From: UBA2241 sp963777895
GTDB taxonomy: Bacteria > Actinomycetota > Thermoleophilia > UBA2241
Reading direction: 5' to 3'
Assembly: GCA_963777895.1 (NCBI GenBank)
Contig: CAVZSF010000005.1
Coordinates: 496,001 to 560,000, forward strand
DNA: 64,000 nucleotides
The notes under the pieces are model-generated. The model was not told where the DNA came from and ran no database searches. It was given only the letters and a program-made list of their open reading frames with translations. A program made the position numbers and the translations under genes. Below, in pieces: positions 1-8,623 of the stretch. How positions within the stretch are numbered: the first letter of the stretch is position 1; each line of letters starts with the position of its first letter.

Positions 1-1
1 G

Positions 2-1156
2 GCGGCTCGCTCCCTCGCCAAGGGCGCCGCTTCTGTCGCCGTCTTCGAGACGTACACCGTCGGCTGGGGCGCGTCGGGGCGCAACGGCGGCCAGGTGTCG
101 GTCGGCGCGAAGCGCGGCCCCGACGGCTGGGCCGCCGAGTACGGCATGGACGTGGCCCGCCAACTCTGGAAGGCCTCCATCGACTCGGTCACCTTCGTCC
201 AGGACGTCGTCAAGAAGGAGAAGATCGACTGCGGCTGGCACAAGGTCGGCCTGTACGGTACGGCGGCCAAGCCGGCCCACTTCGGCGGTCTCGCCGAGTG
301 GCAGCGCTACATGGCCGAGGAGTTCGACTACGACATCGGCCTCGTCTCGCCCAAGGACCGCAAGTCCGAGCTCGGCAGTGACCTCTACTACGGAGGCATG
401 ACCGACAAGATCGCCGGTGTCCTCAACCCGTACCTCTACACGCGCGGTCTGGCGGCCGCCGCCATGAAGGCCGGCGCCCAGATCTTCGAGCAGACCGAGG
501 TCTTCTCGATCGCCCCGGAGGGCGACGGCTGGCGCCTCACCACGTCGCGCGGCTCACTCAAGGCCAGCGAGGTCTTCGTCGGCACCAACGGGTACACGGG
601 CAAGGTCACGCCGCAGTTGCACAAGCGCCTCGTCCCGGTCGGCAGCCACATCATCGCGACCGAGCCGCTCACCGAGGAGCTCGCCCTCGACTGCATCCCC
701 AAGCGCCGCATCGTCTACGACACCAAGAAGTTCCTCTTCTACTTCACGCTCTCCGACGACAACCGCATGCTCTTCGGCGGACGTGCCGCCTGGCGGCCGG
801 TCAGCGCCCAGCAGAGCGGCGAGATCATGCAGCGGCACATGGTGCACTACTTCCCGCAGCTCGCCGGCGCGAAGGTCGAGTACACCTGGCACGGGCAGGT
901 CTGCATGACGCGCGACTTCGATCCACACCTTGGCAAGATGGACGGGCTCTACTACAGCATCGGGTACTGCGGGCACGGAGTCGCGATGTCCTCCTACCTC
1001 GGGAACGTGATGGCCAACGTCATTGCCGGCAAGCCGGAGGACTCGCCCTTCCTGCAGCTCAAGCCGCTGCCCGCGATCGCCCCCGGCTACACCGGCAACC
1101 CGTGGTTCCTGCCGGCCGCGGACGTGTACTACCGGACATACGACAAGCTGAAGTAG
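2..1156 (+). CDS. FAD-dependent oxidoreductase, DAO family (5' partial)
   Basis: The gene enters from outside the window, and the frame is open from base 2. The first visible residues run into GWGASGRNGGQ, a motif found just after the dinucleotide-binding fold in D-amino-acid-oxidase-type flavoproteins such as gamma-glutamylputrescine oxidase (PuuB) and glycine/sarcosine oxidases. The C-terminal region has GYCGHGVAMSSYLG, typical of the second FAD contact near the end of this family. It probably oxidises the C-N bond of an amine or amino acid in the cytoplasm, with reduced FAD passing electrons to O2. The exact substrate cannot be told. The N-terminal Rossmann GxGxxG lies upstream of the window. 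An ATG at 95 is internal and not a real start. A hairpin terminator follows the stop. Confidence 0.85.
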   Translation, partial: AARSLAKGAASVAVFETYTVGWGASGRNGGQVSVGAKRGPDGWAAEYGMDVARQLWKASIDSVTFVQDVVKKEKIDCGWHKVGLYGTAAKPAHFGGLAEWQRYMAEEFDYDIGLVSPKDRKSELGSDLYYGGMTDKIAGVLNPYLYTRGLAAAAMKAGAQIFEQTEVFSIAPEGDGWRLTTSRGSLKASEVFVGTNGYTGKVTPQLHKRLVPVGSHIIATEPLTEELALDCIPKRRIVYDTKKFLFYFTLSDDNRMLFGGRAAWRPVSAQQSGEIMQRHMVHYFPQLAGAKVEYTWHGQVCMTRDFDPHLGKMDGLYYSIGYCGHGVAMSSYLGNVMANVIAGKPEDSPFLQLKPLPAIAPGYTGNPWFLPAADVYYRTYDKLK

Positions 1157-1167
1157 AGGGAGAAGAG

Positions 1168-1196
1168 GGCGCCTGTCTGCAGAGCAGTCAGGCGCC
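1168..1196 (+). terminator. Hairpin terminator after the FAD oxidoreductase
   Basis: Perfect 8-bp inverted repeat GGCGCCTG / CAGGCGCC with a 13-base loop, starting 12 bases after the stop codon. It has no T tract. Confidence 0.55.
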
Positions 1197-1212
1197 GGCT
1201 AGCAGGACCTGA

Positions 1213-1250
1213 CGGCGGGGCGGCGGCGCAGATGCGCCGCCGCCCCGCCG
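1213..1250. terminator. Very strong GC hairpin, likely terminator
   Basis: Perfect 17-bp GC inverted repeat (1213-1229 with 1234-1250) and a 4-base AGAT loop. It lies between the oxidoreductase and the FG-GAP gene, 17 bases after the first hairpin. Together they would isolate the two transcription units. Confidence 0.7.
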
Positions 1251-1390
1251 CTGTCTAGCCAGACAACAGGGGTTTCACCTGCTGGAACGGGGCTTACTTG
1301 ACTGACTATGCGGTCGCTTGCTAGAAGAGTCACAAGGTCGGCTGCCGAGGGGACGCAGCCGAGGCCGGCACGGGTTCTGGGGGAGGCACT

Positions 1391-4063
1391 ATGTCGCGCG
1401 TCCGTGTGCTCGTCGTCGTCACGCTGGTCACGTTGTTCTTCCTGATCGCGGTGCCGGCTGCCCAAGCGGGCTTCGCCACTCACGTCGATTACACCGCAGG
1501 CTCCTACAACGTCGGGCTCGCGATGGCCGACTTCAACCGCGATGGCAGGCAGGACGTTGCCGTCGCCGACGGGTCCCATGGGGTGGCGGTCCTGCTCGGC
1601 AACGGCAGCGGCGGGTTCGGGACCGCCACCCCATACGGCCTCGATGGCTCTCCCAGTGCCATCGTCACCGGTGACTTCAACGGAGACGCCAAGCCGGACA
1701 TCGCAGTCGCGTGCGAATCCGACATGATCGTCTGCGTCCTGCTCGGCAACGGCAGCGGCGGGTTCGGAACGGTCACGGACTACGGGCCATTCCTTGCTCC
1801 CGCCGCCCTGACCGCTGCCGACTTCAGCAGGGATGGCAAGACGGACCTGGCCGTCGTCGATCGCGACTACAACCAGGTCGTGGTCATGATCGCGACGAGC
1901 ACGGGCTTTCCCACGAGGACCGACTACGACGTCGGCGAATCGCCGTTGGCGGTGGCTGCGGGCGATTTCAACGGGGATGCCAAGCTCGACCTTGCCGTAA
2001 CAGAGTCGGCTGACGACAGCATCCTGTTGCTGACGGGCAACGGCAGCGGTGGATTCACGACGGGGTCCAGGTGCACCACCGATTCGTATCCCCAGGGTCT
2101 CACGGTCGCCGATCTCACGGGCGACGACAAGAACGACGTGGCCGTCGTGACGGACGGCGAGTCGCCGGTGCAGTTCTTGACCGGTGACGGCGCCGGTCAT
2201 CTGACCGCAGCTGGGTCCTCTGCCCTCGCCGGTCAGCCCGACGCTCTTGCAGCCGTCGACCTCGACAGCGACGGCAACACGGATCTTGCCGCCACGGGAG
2301 GCTACACGTCGTCCTGCGTCCCGGTGCTCTTGGGCAACGGCGCGGGGGGCTTCCGGAGCGGAGGCAGTTACGCCACCGGCGACTACCCCGTGGGTCTGTC
2401 CGCGGCCGATCTGAACGCTGACGGCCACGCGGACATCGTCACCGCGAACAGCGAGGGTACGGTGAGCGTTCTCTTGGGGGACGGCTCGTTCGCGTCCGCC
2501 ACGATGGCTGTCGTGCCGGGCGCATACGACTCGATTCAGGAGATCCTCGCGGCAATGGGCAAGAACTACGACCTGATCTCGACCTCGAACCTCACGGCCG
2601 AGGGCCTCGCTCCATACACCGCCTTGTTCATCAACTGCGGCACCAGCAGTTGCACGCCAGAGATGGCGGCGGCCATCACCGCTTGGGTAGAAGCGGGAGG
2701 CTGTCTCTACGCCTCCGACTGGTCGTACGACTACGTCGCCACCGCCTTCCCCGGCAAGGTCCTCTTCGCCGATGATCCCAAGATCGGTGACGCTCCGAGC
2801 ATGGTGAGCGCCCGGATTCTCGACCCGGGTCTGGCTTGGTATCTCGATTCCACGGCGCCACCATCGACCATCGACCTCGACTTTAACCTCGGCAGCTGGG
2901 TGGTCCCGTCTGGCGTCGGGGCCGGCACCACTGTCTACCTGCAGGGCACGGTGCCGACGTACTCGGGACTGCAGGCCGACACGCCTCTGCTCGCCGGCTT
3001 CACGGCGGGCATGGGCCGGGTCTTCTACACCGCCTTCCACAACGAGGCACAGGTGTCGGCGACTGAGCAGAAGTTGCTCGAGTACCTGGTCCTGATGCCG
3101 GAGGCCGGGTCGCTGGCCAACGCTCTGAGGCAGACCGTGCTGACGGCGCATCCCGGCTGGATGGCGAACTTCGAGGGCTACTACGCGATCGACAACGGCG
3201 AGACGACGCCTAAGTTCAACGCCACGCCGATGGCGGGCCAGGCGCTGACCATCGGCGCGAACTGGGCGGGGGCGCGTCTGCGGCTCGAGGTGTTCAGGCC
3301 CAACGGCTCCCTCTACACCTCTCAGGAGGCGGACACCGGGCCGGTGATCGTGGACATCCCGGCCGCGACGATCAGCGCTAGTCCGGGGACGTGGACCTAC
3401 CGTCTCGTCGGCGTGACGGTGCCCGACACGAACCACGCCGTGGTCGTGGCCTCCTTCACGCCGCCCGACACGATCGCTCCGACGACGACGCCGACCGGCG
3501 GCGGCTCGGCCTGGTACCTGGGACCGGTCACCGTGACCCTGTCCGGCGTCGATAACGCCGGCGGGCAGGGGGTCGCCTACAGCGAGTACTCGCTCGACGG
3601 CGGCGCAACGTGGGTGCGGGGCACGGCGGCCGCCTTCCCGGTCTGGAAGAGGGGCGGAGGGAACGGCGTCTTCACGCTGCAGTTCCGCTCCGCCGACAAG
3701 GCCGGTAACGTCGAGACGCCGAAGGGCGTCACCGTGAAGATCGACAACCTCGACCCGGTGACCCGGAACGACGCTCCGCTGGCGCCGCGCACGACGGACA
3801 CTACGGTGCACCTCGCGCCCTCCGACGCCGTCTCCGGTGTGAAGGAGACCTGGTACTCGCTCGACGGCTTCACTGCGGTGAAGGGCACCAGCGTCCTCAT
3901 CACGGCGGCCGGCCACGTCGGGCGTCACTGGATCCGGTACTGGGCGATCGACAACGCCGGCAACGTCGAGATGTCGCGCTGGTGCAGCGTCGACATCGCG
4001 GCCGCCAGGATCGCTCCAGTCGCCCGGGGACCCCATCACGGAGTCGCGATCCGGCGGAGCTGA
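1391..4063 (+). CDS. Secreted FG-GAP/VCBS-repeat protein with C-terminal OmpL47-like domains
   Basis: 890 residues. Residues 1-27 are a signal peptide (Arg, long hydrophobic core, AQAG cleavage site). Residues about 28-370 are seven FG-GAP/VCBS blades with DFNxDGxxD calcium-type loops and repeated LLGNGSGGF strands, which should fold as a beta-propeller. Residues about 375-570 resemble a ThuA/GATase-like module (LFINCGTSSC, GGCLYASDWSYDY). The last 200 residues hold two copies of a bacterial Ig-like/OmpL47 pattern (YSLDG.TxVKGT, DNAGNVE). It is predicted to be extracellular, for adhesion or carbohydrate binding; no catalytic residues are evident. The start is supported by GGGAGG 6 bases before ATG. 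Strong hairpins bound it on both sides, so it is a single-gene unit. The exact ligand is unknown. Confidence 0.85.
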   Translation: MSRVRVLVVVTLVTLFFLIAVPAAQAGFATHVDYTAGSYNVGLAMADFNRDGRQDVAVADGSHGVAVLLGNGSGGFGTATPYGLDGSPSAIVTGDFNGDAKPDIAVACESDMIVCVLLGNGSGGFGTVTDYGPFLAPAALTAADFSRDGKTDLAVVDRDYNQVVVMIATSTGFPTRTDYDVGESPLAVAAGDFNGDAKLDLAVTESADDSILLLTGNGSGGFTTGSRCTTDSYPQGLTVADLTGDDKNDVAVVTDGESPVQFLTGDGAGHLTAAGSSALAGQPDALAAVDLDSDGNTDLAATGGYTSSCVPVLLGNGAGGFRSGGSYATGDYPVGLSAADLNADGHADIVTANSEGTVSVLLGDGSFASATMAVVPGAYDSIQEILAAMGKNYDLISTSNLTAEGLAPYTALFINCGTSSCTPEMAAAITAWVEAGGCLYASDWSYDYVATAFPGKVLFADDPKIGDAPSMVSARILDPGLAWYLDSTAPPSTIDLDFNLGSWVVPSGVGAGTTVYLQGTVPTYSGLQADTPLLAGFTAGMGRVFYTAFHNEAQVSATEQKLLEYLVLMPEAGSLANALRQTVLTAHPGWMANFEGYYAIDNGETTPKFNATPMAGQALTIGANWAGARLRLEVFRPNGSLYTSQEADTGPVIVDIPAATISASPGTWTYRLVGVTVPDTNHAVVVASFTPPDTIAPTTTPTGGGSAWYLGPVTVTLSGVDNAGGQGVAYSEYSLDGGATWVRGTAAAFPVWKRGGGNGVFTLQFRSADKAGNVETPKGVTVKIDNLDPVTRNDAPLAPRTTDTTVHLAPSDAVSGVKETWYSLDGFTAVKGTSVLITAAGHVGRHWIRYWAIDNAGNVEMSRWCSVDIAAARIAPVARGPHHGVAIRRS

Positions 4064-4123
4064 CAGAGCTGGAAACACATGCCCGCCGTCCGCGCGGTGC
4101 GACGGCCGTCGAGTGAAGAACGA

Positions 4124-4156
4124 AGGGGGCGGCTCCCCGCCGGGGAGCCGCCCCCT
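4124..4156. terminator. Bidirectional terminator between convergent genes
   Basis: Perfect 15-bp stem (4124-4138 with 4142-4156) and a 3-base loop, followed by TCTCGTT. It sits between the plus-strand FG-GAP gene and the minus-strand small secreted peptide gene, so it can end both. Confidence 0.85.
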
Positions 4157-4183
4157 CTCGTTACGTTCGCTGGTGCGCCGGCG

Positions 4184-4408
4184 TCAGAGCGACTGGTAGG
4201 AACTCGAGCTCGAGTTCGAACCTCCGGAGTTCGAGCCACCCGCGGGACACTGGTGTGTCGTGCCCGAGCCCTGCGAGGGCGCTGCATTCGAGCTCGACGA
4301 CGAGCCTGGGGTCGGCGCGTTGCTGGCTCCGAGCGCCATGGGCACGAGCCACACGGCAAGGGCAAGGACCAGCACTGCGACGAGGGTGATCAGGTACTTC
4401 TTCGGCAT
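4184..4408 (-). CDS. Small secreted or membrane-anchored Ser/Gly/Asn-rich peptide
   Basis: 74 residues from the ATG at 4408, which has AGGGAG 7 bases upstream; an upstream in-frame ATG at 4501 has no such site. Residues 1-3 are MPK, then a single hydrophobic segment of about 22 residues (LITLVAVLVLALAVWLVPMA) serves as signal peptide or anchor. The remaining 45 residues are low complexity: TPGSSSSSN, GSNSGGSNSSSSSY, with a lone Cys in HQCPAGG. I recognise no family. It could be a short surface peptide or a signalling precursor, but nothing in the sequence settles that. Its terminator is the hairpin at 4124-4156. Confidence 0.6.
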   Translation of the reverse strand: MPKKYLITLVAVLVLALAVWLVPMALGASNAPTPGSSSSSNAAPSQGSGTTHQCPAGGSNSGGSNSSSSSYQSL

Positions 4409-4516
4409 GTCACTCCCTCCGCATCGAATTGACCTGGCCCTCGTCTTCCCCTCGATGAGAGCTGCCATGCGCGAAGCGGACGGGCTCATATCCAATCCCA
4501 AGCTTGCTCTCAGACG

Positions 4517-5995
4517 CTAGTCCAGTGCGTAGGGCCTCTCGGCCGCGGACGTGTCCCGCGGTCGCACCTCGTCGGCCAGCGCCTCGAGCTCGCTGGTCGA
4601 GCGCTTGTCGCCGGTCGCTTCGATGCGGCGCCATTCGCGGGAGAGCACCGGGGCCGCGATCCCCAACCCGATGAGGCTGAAGACGCCGCCGACCGAGATC
4701 ACGTAGCCCGAGATCACGTCGTAGAGGATCGGCGCCGTGAGCGTGCCGAGCAGACCGGCGAGCTGCATGGCACTCGTCTCGACACCCGTCACCGTGCCCA
4801 GCCAGCGCTTAGGACTGACCTGCACCAGGAAGGCCTGCTTGGCCGGGTACGAGAAGGCGATGGCGACGCCCTCGAGGACGTTCACGATGAGGAAGAGCGT
4901 GAGGTCCCTCGTGACGCCGTAGAGGATCCAGGCGACTGCCGAGAACGCGTAGCCCACGAACATCAGGCGGAAGCGGCTGTGGCGGTCGGCGAGCATCCCG
5001 CCGGCGAAGGAGAGCAGCATGGGGACGCTGAAGGCCGTCCAGGTCGCCGCGATGTAGGTGGTGGAGGCGCCCAGATGGTCGAGCCAGATGCTCCACACCA
5101 CGTCGAAGGCGCCCATCGCGAAGTGGCTCGTGAAGGCCACGACCACGAACGCGAGGATCGCGGGGGTGAGGATGGTGCGGTAGGGCGGCCGCTCGGCCTT
5201 CTTGCCCTCGGCCGCCCGATCGAGGCGCCGCTGGATGCGCGCCCTGCTGGCGACCGGCTCCTTGACGAAGAAGAGCATGGCGAGCGCCGTCAGCGCGCAG
5301 AGTGCGGCGCCGAAGTAGAAGACGAGGTAGAAGCCGGACCGGCCGCCGCCGCCCAGCTGCAGCAGGACGGCGCCCAGCGCCGGCCCGATGATCAGGCCGC
5401 CGAACTGCGCCGAGGTGAGGATGCCGTAGGCCTTGCTGCGGTCCTTGTCGTCGGTGATGTCGGCGATGAAGGCTTGGCCGGCGGGGCCGACGGCCGCCGT
5501 CCCGATGCCCTCCAGCAGCCTGAAGAGGATGAACCAGTAGGGGTTGCTGGTCGTCGTGAACAGCACCATGGCGAAGGCGACCAGCGTGACGCCGAAGACC
5601 ATGATCGGCTTGCGCCCGAAGGTGTCGCTCGCCCAGCCCAAGGGCGACGAGAAGAGCAGGGTGCCGACGTAGAACATCGAGGCGATGACCCCGATGAGGA
5701 GCATGGAGCTGTGTTCCTCCTCCTTCAGGAAGAGGGGGAGGTACGGCATGATCGCCCCGAACCCCGTCCAGGTCGCGAAGCTCGCGATGCACACGATGAT
5801 GAGCTGCAGCCAGCTGGTGCGGCGACTGATGTCCAGGCGGGGCGCAGCTTCGCCGGCCCCGCCTCCCGCGTCGCCGACCGGATCTCCGCCGTCCGGCGCA
5901 GTTCCCTCCGCCATGCCCTCCTCGAGCGCGCGGGCGCCTTCCTCCACAGAGGACGCGGTGGCAGGGGTCAGGTTGTCGTCGTCCGGGGGGTGCAC
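4517..5995 (-). CDS. MFS drug/solute transporter, 12-TM
   Basis: 492 residues. A polar, acidic N-terminal segment of about 60 residues (cytoplasmic, Gly/Ala/Asp-rich) precedes the typical 12 membrane helices of a major facilitator superfamily carrier. The loop after helix 2 carries GWASDTFGRKPIM, the MFS signature (GxxxDrxGRkp). A central cytoplasmic loop (VASRARIQRRLDRAAEGKKAERPPYR) separates the halves, and the second half repeats the motif as GGMLADRHSRFRLM. It is probably a proton-driven exporter of the DHA1 type; the substrate cannot be told. The C-terminal tail is hydrophilic. It is encoded downstream of the second MFS gene on the same strand, separated by 285 bases, so it probably has its own promoter. 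Confidence 0.88.
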   Translation of the reverse strand: MHPPDDDNLTPATASSVEEGARALEEGMAEGTAPDGGDPVGDAGGGAGEAAPRLDISRRTSWLQLIIVCIASFATWTGFGAIMPYLPLFLKEEEHSSMLLIGVIASMFYVGTLLFSSPLGWASDTFGRKPIMVFGVTLVAFAMVLFTTTSNPYWFILFRLLEGIGTAAVGPAGQAFIADITDDKDRSKAYGILTSAQFGGLIIGPALGAVLLQLGGGGRSGFYLVFYFGAALCALTALAMLFFVKEPVASRARIQRRLDRAAEGKKAERPPYRTILTPAILAFVVVAFTSHFAMGAFDVVWSIWLDHLGASTTYIAATWTAFSVPMLLSFAGGMLADRHSRFRLMFVGYAFSAVAWILYGVTRDLTLFLIVNVLEGVAIAFSYPAKQAFLVQVSPKRWLGTVTGVETSAMQLAGLLGTLTAPILYDVISGYVISVGGVFSLIGLGIAAPVLSREWRRIEATGDKRSTSELEALADEVRPRDTSAAERPYALD

Positions 5996-6280
5996 GGTCG
6001 CCCTCGTCTCCTGGAGCGGGCGGCCCGTCCCCTCCGGGGCCCGGCGTCCAAGGTCGTGATCCGAGCCTAGGCTATCAGACGCCCTTCGCCGTCGTCAGCC
6101 AGCCGACTCGCTCGGGCCTTCGACCTGCAGCTGGCGCACGGCCTCGTGGTCGGTCCTCCACGTTGGCCTGGACGTCATTTCGCGACGGCGCCCCCTTGGC
6201 ATTGTGACGCGTTTCCGCTTCGACACACGTCGAGGGCAACTCGGCCGCGGCGGCAGCTCCGTGGCGCGGCTCGCATGCCC
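5996..6280. other. Intergenic region between two MFS genes
   Basis: 285 bases upstream of the 4517-5995 transporter. No convincing gene, RNA or hairpin is visible. It presumably holds that gene's promoter, but no clear -35/-10 pair stands out on the minus strand. Confidence 0.4.
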
Positions 6281-7567
6281 TCAGATCTCGGCCGCCTCTC
6301 GCGCTTCACGGGCTCGCGCACTTCGCCAGATGTCGCGCCCGGCGGGGATGAATGCGCCGACGGCCGCCGGCACAGCGATGACGAGGCCGGCGGCGACCAG
6401 CAGGGCAGGCACCGACACGCTGGAGGCCAGCGCGCCGACCACGATGATGGCGGCGGCCGACGCGCCCTGCGTCAGGCAGAGACGCACGCCCCACACGCGC
6501 CCGCGAAGCTCCTCAGGCACGGTCTGTTGTACGTACGTGTCGATGGCGATGACGGCGAACGCATCGGCCAGCCCGAAGAGGGCGAAGGGTAGCGCGGCGC
6601 TCCACAGGTTCCCGGTGAGGGCCACCAGGCCGAGGAAGAGACCCATCCCGACGAGCCCCGTGAACATCCCCGCACCCAGGTTCAGTCTGCTGCCGAGCCA
6701 GGCTACGGCGACGGAACCCACGAGGTAGCCGATGGCGATCGCGACCTCGAGGGCGGCGAAGCCGCCGGCGCCTTTGTCGAAGACGTTCGTGGCGAGGAAG
6801 AACGTGAGCGGGTAGGCGGCGCCGACGCCGATCGCCGAGAAGATGACCACGATGGTGTTGGTGCGCAGGCCCTTGTGTCTCCCGAGGTACGCGAGGCCTT
6901 CGCGGAACTGGTGGCCGAAGGAGATGCCCTCCTCCCGCTTCTTGGTGCGCCACCATGGCTGCACCTTCATAAGGAGAAGGGCCCCCGCCGAGAGGACGAA
7001 CGTGAGGGCGTCGATTCGGAAGGCGGCCGTGGTCGAGAGCACGCTCAGCAGGACGCCGGCCGCAGCGTAACCGAGGATCTCCGTCAGCTTCTCCGTGGTC
7101 TCGAGCAGAGAGTTGGCGCGGACGAGGTGGTCGTCCGCGACGACGTCGGGCAGCAGCGACATCTTGGCGGGGTCGAAGAGCACCCCGAAGCTCGCCACCG
7201 CGAAGCTCAGGACGAAGGTGGCCGGCATCGAGCGGCTCGCGACCAGCGGCACGAGTGCCACCAACAGGGCGCGTGCGACGTCACTGAGGATCATGAGCCG
7301 GCGCCTGTCGAACCTGTCGATGATCACGCCGGCCCACGGCGCGAAGACCAGGTAAGGCAGGGTGTACATCGCAAGGACAAGGCCGGTGGAGAGTGTCGAG
7401 CCCGTCGTCTTCAAGACAAGCACGGGGAAGGCGATCATGGCAAGGCGGTCGCCCATCTGGGAGACGAACTGACCAGTTAGGAGCAGGATGAAGTTTCGGT
7501 TTCGCCCGAGCGGGGTCGCCTGCGCTCGGACCGCGCTGCCCCCATCCTGCTCGCTCACCGTCTCCAC
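6281..7567 (-). CDS. MFS transporter (MFS_3 / enterobactin-exporter-like)
   Basis: 428 residues with 10-12 predicted membrane helices. The N-terminus reads NRNFILLLTGQFVSQMGDRLAMIAF, typical of the MFS_3 group that includes EntS-like exporters and many macrolide-type efflux proteins. The loop after helix 2 has GVIIDRFDRRRLMILSD, the MFS signature. A second-half motif, VPEELRGRVWGVR, matches the same group. The start is GTG at 7567 with GGGGTGA about 7 bases upstream. It is likely an inner-membrane exporter of a small hydrophobic compound; the substrate cannot be inferred. No partner gene lies beside it to suggest a biosynthetic role. Confidence 0.87.
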   Translation of the reverse strand: METVSEQDGGSAVRAQATPLGRNRNFILLLTGQFVSQMGDRLAMIAFPVLVLKTTGSTLSTGLVLAMYTLPYLVFAPWAGVIIDRFDRRRLMILSDVARALLVALVPLVASRSMPATFVLSFAVASFGVLFDPAKMSLLPDVVADDHLVRANSLLETTEKLTEILGYAAAGVLLSVLSTTAAFRIDALTFVLSAGALLLMKVQPWWRTKKREEGISFGHQFREGLAYLGRHKGLRTNTIVVIFSAIGVGAAYPLTFFLATNVFDKGAGGFAALEVAIAIGYLVGSVAVAWLGSRLNLGAGMFTGLVGMGLFLGLVALTGNLWSAALPFALFGLADAFAVIAIDTYVQQTVPEELRGRVWGVRLCLTQGASAAAIIVVGALASSVSVPALLVAAGLVIAVPAAVGAFIPAGRDIWRSARAREAREAAEI

Positions 7568-8021
7568 TGGCTAGTCACCCCAGTCAAGCCGCTGACTGTG
7601 ACGGCGGCGATCAGGTCGCGACCCTGGCGCTGCCGAAAGCGACGCTAGTGAAGGTAGTGTTGTCTGAATTGACAGCGTTGTCCGAGGTGGCAAAAAACAA
7701 CTGGCGCTGATGGATAGAATGGCGAACTGAACTCCCCGTCGACTGCGATTCGTGCCCACTTAGCATCGCGGTCACCGCAGATGTCAACCCAAATGTATCG
7801 GCAGGGGTTGACCGATCCTTGAGGGGGAGTCGTGCACAAGGCCGGAAAGCTTCACTGAGTGCCATGAAACGAATTGAACGGGTTATCGCGAGCGTATTGG
7901 TGGCCTTCGCCGCCCCGGCAGGGAGCAGCAAAGTCCACTGACGGTCGCCGTCACCTACACTTTTCTGCTATAGCTTCGGCACCATTCTGCCGATAGGAGT
8001 CGAGCGACTCCGACGGAGCGG
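7568..8021. other. 454-base low-coding region
   Basis: No intact gene is convincing here. Short frames exist on both strands: a minus-strand frame 7611-7931 with no recognisable fold, and a plus-strand 25-codon frame from ATG 7864 that resembles a stray signal peptide. AT-rich patches are more frequent than in neighbouring genes. A 16-base palindrome GGAGTCGAGCGACTCC lies at 7996-8011, just before the broken HD-GYP gene, and TGCTATAGC near 7970 could be an extended -10. It may be a regulatory region or decayed coding DNA. Confidence 0.4.
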
Positions 8022-8623
8022 GTGCCGTTGACCCAGATACCTCGCAAGTTCAAGGCGCTGGCTGTGCTTACTGCAGCCGCGTCTTGTGTTGCTTTTGGCG
8101 ACGGCTCTCGCCTACCTGCCGGCGGAAGCTGGCGGGACGGGACCTCTTGCTCGGCCCTTGCTCGCGCTCACCGTGCTTTCAGTCATCGCCGAGAACCTTT
8201 CGGTCGAGTTCTCCGATCGAGTGACCATGACCGCCGCCAATCTCCCGATCTTGCTGGCCGTCATGTTCCTCGGGGCTGGCCATCCATGATGGTCGCGGCC
8301 GTGGCTGGGGCTTGGGGCTGCTGGAGAGAGCGGTCAGTCTTCATCGCGCTCTTCAACGAGGCCAATTATCTGCTCGCTTCGTTCGCGCTGCAACCGCCTT
8401 CTGGGCGTGCAAGAGCACCTGGGGGTTTCGGCTATCGACTCGGTCACGGTGGAGCTGCTGGTGGCAGGAGTGTTGGCAGCGGTCGGCGTACGAAGCACGA
8501 ACCTAGGCGTGCCTGGGCTTTGCGAATCTGCTTCGTGTACGAGCGATCTGTGAGACGTATTTCAGGAAGGAAGAACTTCCTCCATTCGTCCGGTCTCTCG
8601 CCGTCCTGACCGGACTGGGCCTG
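8022..8623 (+). pseudogene. Frameshifted N-terminal membrane domain of an HD-GYP protein
   Basis: Membrane-protein-like segments appear one after another in different plus-strand frames. Near 8022 MPLTQIPRKFKALAVLTAAA reads in one frame. At 8086-8279 ALAYLPAEAGG through NLPILLAVMFLGAG reads in a second. At 8286-8390 SMMVAAVAGAWGCWRERSVF reads back in the first. RAATAFWA near 8385 reads in the third, VQEHLGVSAIDSVTVELL from 8407 in the second, and FRKEELPPFVRSL leads into the intact HD-GYP frame. Joined, they form a continuous multi-helix sensor domain of about 200 residues. At least four frame changes are needed, so this part is a pseudogene or badly mis-sequenced. The GTG at 8022 would be the ancestral start. 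Confidence 0.7.

Noticed and set aside
1321..1390. Possible c-di-GMP (GEMM) riboswitch before the FG-GAP gene
   Set aside because: GGGACGCA-GCC resembles part of the core, but the GCAAAGCC/tetraloop-receptor pattern and other helices are missing.
1199..4078. 959-codon minus-strand frame opposite the FG-GAP gene
   Set aside because: It is full of Arg/Val/Asp runs typical of antisense reading in GC-rich DNA, and the plus strand has a signal peptide, repeats and a ribosome site.
7611..7931. 106-codon minus-strand frame
   Set aside because: No recognisable fold and no ribosome site in a low-coding region.
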